Assembly (NCBI RefSeq): GCF_000800015.1
Contig: NZ_JUGR01000002.1
Coordinates: forward strand, 620,001 to 684,000
DNA from: Terriglobus sp. TAA 43
GTDB taxonomy: Bacteria > Acidobacteriota > Terriglobia > Terriglobales > Acidobacteriaceae
Length of the DNA stretch: 64,000 bases
Direction: 5' to 3'
The position numbers were made by a program, and so were the translations under genes. How positions within the stretch are numbered: the first letter of the stretch is position 1; each line of letters opens with the position of its first letter. The notes below the pieces were generated by a model that was given only the letters and a program-made list of their open reading frames with translations, was not told where the DNA came from and did no database searches. Shown one piece after another: positions 60,346 to 64,000 of the stretch.

Positions 60346-61923
60346 ATGGCTGTTGTTCGATCTTCCGGTATTGCGTTTTTCCTGCTCACGTCGCTTGCTG
60401 CAACCTGCCAGACCGCTGTTCAACCGGGGCAGATGAAGAAGGTGGCGGAGGTTGATCCGCGGTTTCTTTCGTACAACGTGGAGACGGTGGAGGTTACGGG
60501 TGGCCGCTTCTGGAAGCCCTATTCCTCCAAGGCTGAGACGCCTGCCGAGACGGCGAATACGAACGCGCCTGTAGGGATTGATCCGAGCATGTTTCAGTAC
60601 CGCGCTCCGATTGATCTTTCGCAGGCGAAGCTGCGGCGGCTGGCGAGTGCGTTGGCTCCGGCTTACATGCGTGTGAGCGGGACGTGGCGGAATAGCAGCT
60701 TCTTTCAAAACACGGATGATCCGGCACCGAAGAGTCCGCCAACGGGCTATCAGGCGGTGTTGACGCGTGCGCAGTGGAAGGGTGTGGTGGACTTCTCGCA
60801 CGCAGCGGGAGCGGAGCTGGTGACGTCTGTTGCCACGAGTGCGGGGACTCGGGATGCGAGTGGGGCGTGGACTCCTGCGGAAGCTGCGGGGTTCTTCGAG
60901 TACACGAAGAGCGTGGGTGGGCACATTGCCGCTACAGAGTTCATGAATGAGCCGACATATGCGTCGATTGGCGGCGCGCCTGCGGGTTATAGCGGTGCGG
61001 ACTTTGGACGCGATGTGAAGGCGTTCCGCAGCTTTCTGAAGAAAGCTTCACCGAGCACTCTGCTGCTGGGGCCAGGGAGTATTGGCGAGGGCGTGGTGAT
61101 GGCTGGCGGCGCGACTGCTGGTGGGCCGAAGCTGTCGCCCACGACGCCGGAGATGCTGCAGGCTACGGGCCCGATCTTCGATGCGTTCTCATATCACTTT
61201 TATTCCGACGCTTCACAGCGATGCACGCGGATGATGGGGCTGAAGTTTGTGAACACGCCGGAGACGGCGATGACGGCAGCGTGGTTTGACCGGAATATGC
61301 AGGGGTTCAATCACTACGCTGCGGATCGCGATAAGTATTTGCCCGGGAAGCAAATGTGGCTGACCGAAACGAGTGAGGCGGCGTGCGGCGGTGATCCGTT
61401 TGCGGCGCAGTTTGTGGATGTGTTTCGGTTCATGGACCAGCTTGGTTCGTTGTCGGCGAAGGGCGTGCGCAGCGTGATAGTGAACACGCTGGCTTCGAGC
61501 GATTACGGGCTGCTGGATGAAGAGACGTATGCGCCTCGTCCGGACTTCTGGGCTGCCGTGTTGTGGAAGCGGACGATGGATGTGCGCGTGCTTGATCCCG
61601 GGATTTCATTGACGGGGAAAGCGCGTGTGTATGCGGCTTGCGAACGCGACCACAAGGGCGGTGTGACGCTGCTGGTGATTAACTTTGATAACTCGGCGGA
61701 GCAGGCACTTACGCTGCCCGTTGCGGGAGAGCGTTACACGCTTTCGTCGCCGGAGCTGACGAGTAAGCAGACGATGCTGAATGGGACAGAACTGACTGCG
61801 GGTGCGGATGGTTCGTTGCCGGTCATGGCTGGTGCGAAGGTTACTGCTGGGAAGGTTAGCTTTGCTCCTTTGACGGTTAGTTTTGTCACGCTGCCGGGTG
61901 CGAAGAACGCCGCTTGCCAGTAA
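60346..61923 (+). CDS. Secreted GH79-type beta-glucuronidase/heparanase-like enzyme
   Basis: 525 residues with an N-terminal signal sequence (FFLLTSLAATCQ). The GH79 barrel is recognisable: SYNVETVEVTGGRFW, AYMRVSGTWRNSSFF, TEFMNEP (E202, acid/base) and WLTETSEAACGG (E341, nucleophile), followed by a C-terminal beta-sandwich (GVTLLVINFDNSAEQALTLPVAG). GH79 enzymes act on glucuronic-acid linkages in arabinogalactan proteins or heparan sulfate-like polymers. Exact specificity unknown. A very strong terminator follows. Confidence 0.85.
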   Translation: MAVVRSSGIAFFLLTSLAATCQTAVQPGQMKKVAEVDPRFLSYNVETVEVTGGRFWKPYSSKAETPAETANTNAPVGIDPSMFQYRAPIDLSQAKLRRLASALAPAYMRVSGTWRNSSFFQNTDDPAPKSPPTGYQAVLTRAQWKGVVDFSHAAGAELVTSVATSAGTRDASGAWTPAEAAGFFEYTKSVGGHIAATEFMNEPTYASIGGAPAGYSGADFGRDVKAFRSFLKKASPSTLLLGPGSIGEGVVMAGGATAGGPKLSPTTPEMLQATGPIFDAFSYHFYSDASQRCTRMMGLKFVNTPETAMTAAWFDRNMQGFNHYAADRDKYLPGKQMWLTETSEAACGGDPFAAQFVDVFRFMDQLGSLSAKGVRSVIVNTLASSDYGLLDEETYAPRPDFWAAVLWKRTMDVRVLDPGISLTGKARVYAACERDHKGGVTLLVINFDNSAEQALTLPVAGERYTLSSPELTSKQTMLNGTELTAGADGSLPVMAGAKVTAGKVSFAPLTVSFVTLPGAKNAACQ

Positions 61924-61926
61924 ATC

Positions 61927-61974
61927 AAACCGCCCTCTTCTCCCTGTGTTTCTTGTGGGAGAAGAGGGCGGTTT
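61927..61974. terminator. Bidirectional 18-bp hairpin terminator
   Basis: AAACCGCCCTCTTCTCCC (61927-61944) pairs perfectly with 61957-61974 across a 12-nt loop, followed by TGTTTTTG. It separates the convergent GH79 and NIPSNAP genes. Confidence 0.93.
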
Positions 61975-61993
61975 TGTTTTTGTTTGCTGCTTG

Positions 61994-62779
61994 CTAGATC
62001 TGCGAGTAAGCAGTGGGTGTTAGCACCAGATTGTCGACGTGCGTAACGATGGGTTCGCTGGCGTAGCGCGGGTTGCTGGAAAGTTTCTTCCAGTCGGGAT
62101 GGCTGAGGAAGTTCTTCCAGTTCTGATCCATGGCGGCGAGGTCTTTGTGCGCCAGCATGTAGGTGAGGCTGGGGAGGTCGGGGCCGATGAGGTTGTCGGA
62201 GTAGAAGACGCCGCGTGCGCCCGATTCCTCGAAGATGCGGAACTCGCCCTGGTGGAACATTTCGACTTTGCGTTCGTGCGCGGCGAAGGTGGGGCTGATG
62301 TAGGTGCGGAGCTGCAGGATGCGTGGCTCCTTTGCCGGGACTACGAGTTGCGGGAAGCCTTCAAACGCGATCGACAGGCGGCTGGTGACGGTGATGAAGG
62401 GCGACTGCGTGGCCGGTGTTGCCCAGAACGGAGCGGCGGCGGAGACGAACGCGGGATCCTTCGCGAGAAGGAGGTCGAGCTTGGCGAGCTTCTCAAGGTC
62501 GTTGCCGGAGATGATGACGTAGACCTGCGGTGTGGCGTCGCCGTAGCTGAGGTTGAACACACCGACGGGACCGAGGCCAAGACGCTGCAGCGCGGGCAGA
62601 AGCGCGTCGGACAGGTACGTGCTGAGGAGCTTGCCGGAGGGGCCAGACTGCATCTTGTAAATGCGCGTCAGGAAGTAGCTGCGAGGCTTTGCGCCCTGCG
62701 CCACGGACGGGGTTGTGTTTGCGATGCCTGCGGCTGCTGCCATGGCAGCGCCTCCCTTTAACCAGTCGCGCCGGTTCAT
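61994..62779 (-). CDS. Tat-exported NIPSNAP-domain protein
   Basis: 261 residues with a twin-arginine signal (NRRDWLKGGAAMAAAAGIA, cleavage near VAQG). Two tandem NIPSNAP domains: one from SYFLTRIYKMQSGPSGKL, a second from ILQLRTYISPTFAAHERKVEMF, with the family's FFE-like EEYR replaced by HQGEFRIFEESG. Function unknown; the ferredoxin-like dimer fold may bind small ligands. GAAGGAAACC lies just before the ATG at 62779, so the longer upstream frame is not used. It is divergent from the S1/P1 nuclease gene. Confidence 0.88.
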   Translation of the reverse strand: MNRRDWLKGGAAMAAAAGIANTTPSVAQGAKPRSYFLTRIYKMQSGPSGKLLSTYLSDALLPALQRLGLGPVGVFNLSYGDATPQVYVIISGNDLEKLAKLDLLLAKDPAFVSAAAPFWATPATQSPFITVTSRLSIAFEGFPQLVVPAKEPRILQLRTYISPTFAAHERKVEMFHQGEFRIFEESGARGVFYSDNLIGPDLPSLTYMLAHKDLAAMDQNWKNFLSHPDWKKLSSNPRYASEPIVTHVDNLVLTPTAYSQI

Positions 62780-62902
62780 GGTTGGTTTCCTTCGTGGATG
62801 AAATCGGATCTGCGGAGCAAGTGTACCGGAGTAGCGTGGATTCGCGGGTGGTTTCACACGCGTGACATCTCCTGGCGCGCGCCGCTCCATTATGCTGAAT
62901 GT

Positions 62903-63820
62903 ATGCGTAAGTTCCTTGCTTCAGCCGCCCTTGTTGCCGTTCTTTTGCCGTCTGCCGCCCATGCGTGGTGGGAGAAGGGACACCGCCTGGTGGCGCAGAT
63001 TGCGTGGGACCACCTGACGCCGGTTGCGCGCGAGAATGTGCAGTTTCTGCTGGGTAAGGAATCGCTGTCGGATGTGGCTTCGTGGCCGGATGTGTATCGC
63101 CCCAGCGTGACGCAGACGGGTAACTGGCACTTCACGGATATTCCGGGAGACACGGATAAGTACGACCGCGACCGCGACTGCCCGTTGCAGCCGGGCGTGA
63201 AGATGGGCAGCTACAACGACAAGGTGCGCGACTGCGCTACGGATCGCATTCCGTTTTTTGAAAAAATTGTTGCCGATACGACACTTGATCCTTCGGAACG
63301 CGCCACGGCGCTGAAGTTCCTGGTGCATTTTGTGGGCGATATCCATCAGCCGTTTCATGCGTCGGGTGTGGAGAAGGGTGGCAACGGCATTATCGTCACT
63401 GCGTTTGGTCAGTCGACGTGCAGCAGCTATGCCACCCCAGCGAAGTGCAACCTGCATGCTATCTGGGATGGATTCCTGATCGACCGTCGCAAGCTGAGCG
63501 ACAAGCAGTACCTGGCGATGTTGGAAGGCGATATCAAAACACACTCGGTAGAGGCTGGGCCGATTGATCCGGTTGCGTGGACGGAGCAGTCCAAGGTTGT
63601 GTCGGACGCTGGCATGGTGACGAGCGGCGCCGATATTGATGAGGCGTACTACCAGAAGTTCATCCCAACGATTGATCGTCAGTTGGAGCTGGGTGGACTT
63701 CGGTTGGCGGCGGAATTGAATGCGGCGTTTACGCAGCCTCCGCATGCTTATGTTCCCGTGGATGCGGAAAAGGCAGAAGCAGAGCGCGAGAGTGCTTCGC
63801 AGAAGCCCGCCGGCAAGTAA
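62903..63820 (+). CDS. S1/P1-family single-strand nuclease
   Basis: 305 residues with a signal peptide cleaved before WWEKGH, the tryptophan that binds a catalytic zinc with its free amino group in this family. Other zinc ligands: GHRLVAQIAWDHL (H), SWPDVYR (D), NWHFTDIP (H), FLVHFVGDIHQPFHA (H, D, H, H) and CNLHAIWDG (H, D). It degrades single-stranded nucleic acids and 3'-nucleotides outside the cytoplasm, plausibly for phosphate scavenging. The ATG at 62903 gives the signal peptide. Confidence 0.95.
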   Translation: MRKFLASAALVAVLLPSAAHAWWEKGHRLVAQIAWDHLTPVARENVQFLLGKESLSDVASWPDVYRPSVTQTGNWHFTDIPGDTDKYDRDRDCPLQPGVKMGSYNDKVRDCATDRIPFFEKIVADTTLDPSERATALKFLVHFVGDIHQPFHASGVEKGGNGIIVTAFGQSTCSSYATPAKCNLHAIWDGFLIDRRKLSDKQYLAMLEGDIKTHSVEAGPIDPVAWTEQSKVVSDAGMVTSGADIDEAYYQKFIPTIDRQLELGGLRLAAELNAAFTQPPHAYVPVDAEKAEAERESASQKPAGK

Positions 63821-63844
63821 GTTACGAGTTAAGGAAGCAACGAG

Positions 63845-63870
63845 AGAGGGTCGCCTGATGGCGACCCTCT
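63845..63870. terminator. Bidirectional hairpin terminator after the nuclease gene
   Basis: AGAGGGTCGCC (63845-63855) pairs with 63860-63870 over TGAT; TTCTGTTT follows. It also serves the partial gene entering from the right. Confidence 0.9.
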
Positions 63871-63896
63871 TCTGTTTCTCAAACTTGTTTGCGGAG

Positions 63897-64000
63897 TTAC
63901 ATGCCTGCAGGAGCTGGTGCGGGGGTGGCGGTTCCCTTTGCCGCGGTAAAGCTGCCGGTGACACCGAACGGATCAACATCCATGGTGCCGGTCAACGCGC
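63897..64000 (-). CDS. C-terminal fragment of an unidentified gene (5' part beyond window)
   Basis: The last 33 codons of a minus-strand gene, ending in TAA. It reads ALTGTMDVDPFGVTGSFTA and then an Ala/Pro-rich tail (TPAPAPAGM). Too short to identify; the ending resembles the disordered tails of secreted acidobacterial proteins. Confidence 0.55.
   Translation of the reverse strand, partial: ALTGTMDVDPFGVTGSFTAAKGTATPAPAPAGM

Noticed and set aside
58704-60389. The full 561-codon open frame containing trxB
   Set aside because: The 237 codons before the ATG at 59678 have no TrxB similarity and lie opposite the DUF1440-like gene.
1-64000. CRISPR arrays, prophage, insertion sequences or rRNA genes
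   Set aside because: No regularly spaced repeats, transposase, integrase, structural phage genes or rRNA sequence were seen.

Overview
The window looks like the chromosome of a soil acidobacterium of class Terriglobia (subdivision 1; Terriglobus, Granulicella or Edaphobacter-like). The signs are a TIGR03435-family secreted protein, an NHL/Ig-repeat protein with the hydrophobic tail typical of this group, many Tat-exported glycoside hydrolases, an RNase E/G carrying a huge disordered insert, and high-GC coding sequence. This is inferred from protein families; no rRNA gene is present to confirm it. I saw no tRNA, CRISPR array, prophage or transposase.

Layout. 1-7.7 kb: an unidentified partial gene, an M23 peptidase, thiL, rsmD, a degenerate site-2-protease-like membrane protein with CBS domains, rsmI, an NTF2-like protein, a TIGR03435 protein and an ACT-domain protein behind an attenuator-like leader. 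7.7-20.5 kb: carbohydrate genes (GH106, a PQQ sugar dehydrogenase, GH92, GH127) interrupted by RNase E/G. 20.5-23.8 kb: a lower-GC accessory stretch with two unknowns, the rifampin ADP-ribosyltransferase arr, an ArsR/AHSA1 pair and an orphan FtsX-like permease. 23.9-38.4 kb: a UvrC-like protein without nuclease domain, a PQQ beta-propeller protein, an arabinofuranosidase-like lipoprotein, a Gfo/Idh/MocA oxidoreductase, a giant NHL/Ig protein and a GH2 enzyme. 38.6-46 kb: DUF302, a TldE-small ORF-TldD operon, a YfiT-like transferase, an unknown protein with a PD-(D/E)XK/QxxxY nuclease signature and an aldo/keto reductase. 45.8-53.3 kb: the MoxR/DUF58/DUF4129/DUF4350/RDD/SpoIIM membrane cluster. 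53.3-64 kb: an M1 aminopeptidase, a bactofilin, trxB, GH79, NIPSNAP and an S1/P1 nuclease.

Taken together, the exported enzymes (GH106, GH127, GH2, GH79, arabinofuranosidase-like, GH92, PQQ sugar oxidation) suit a plant- or microbe-polysaccharide degrader. They are scattered rather than arranged as one utilisation locus.

The most unusual signal is non-coding. Two intergenic elements of about 250 bp, at 39084-39331 and inverted at 57548-57807, share six near-identical sequence boxes (one is 40 nt long and identical). All but one of the spacings between boxes are the same, while the spacers themselves have diverged. This looks like a constrained, undescribed element (structured RNA, multi-site protein target or non-autonomous mobile element), not a recent duplication. 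Strand composition also changes from C-rich to G-rich on the + strand across the interval these two copies bracket.
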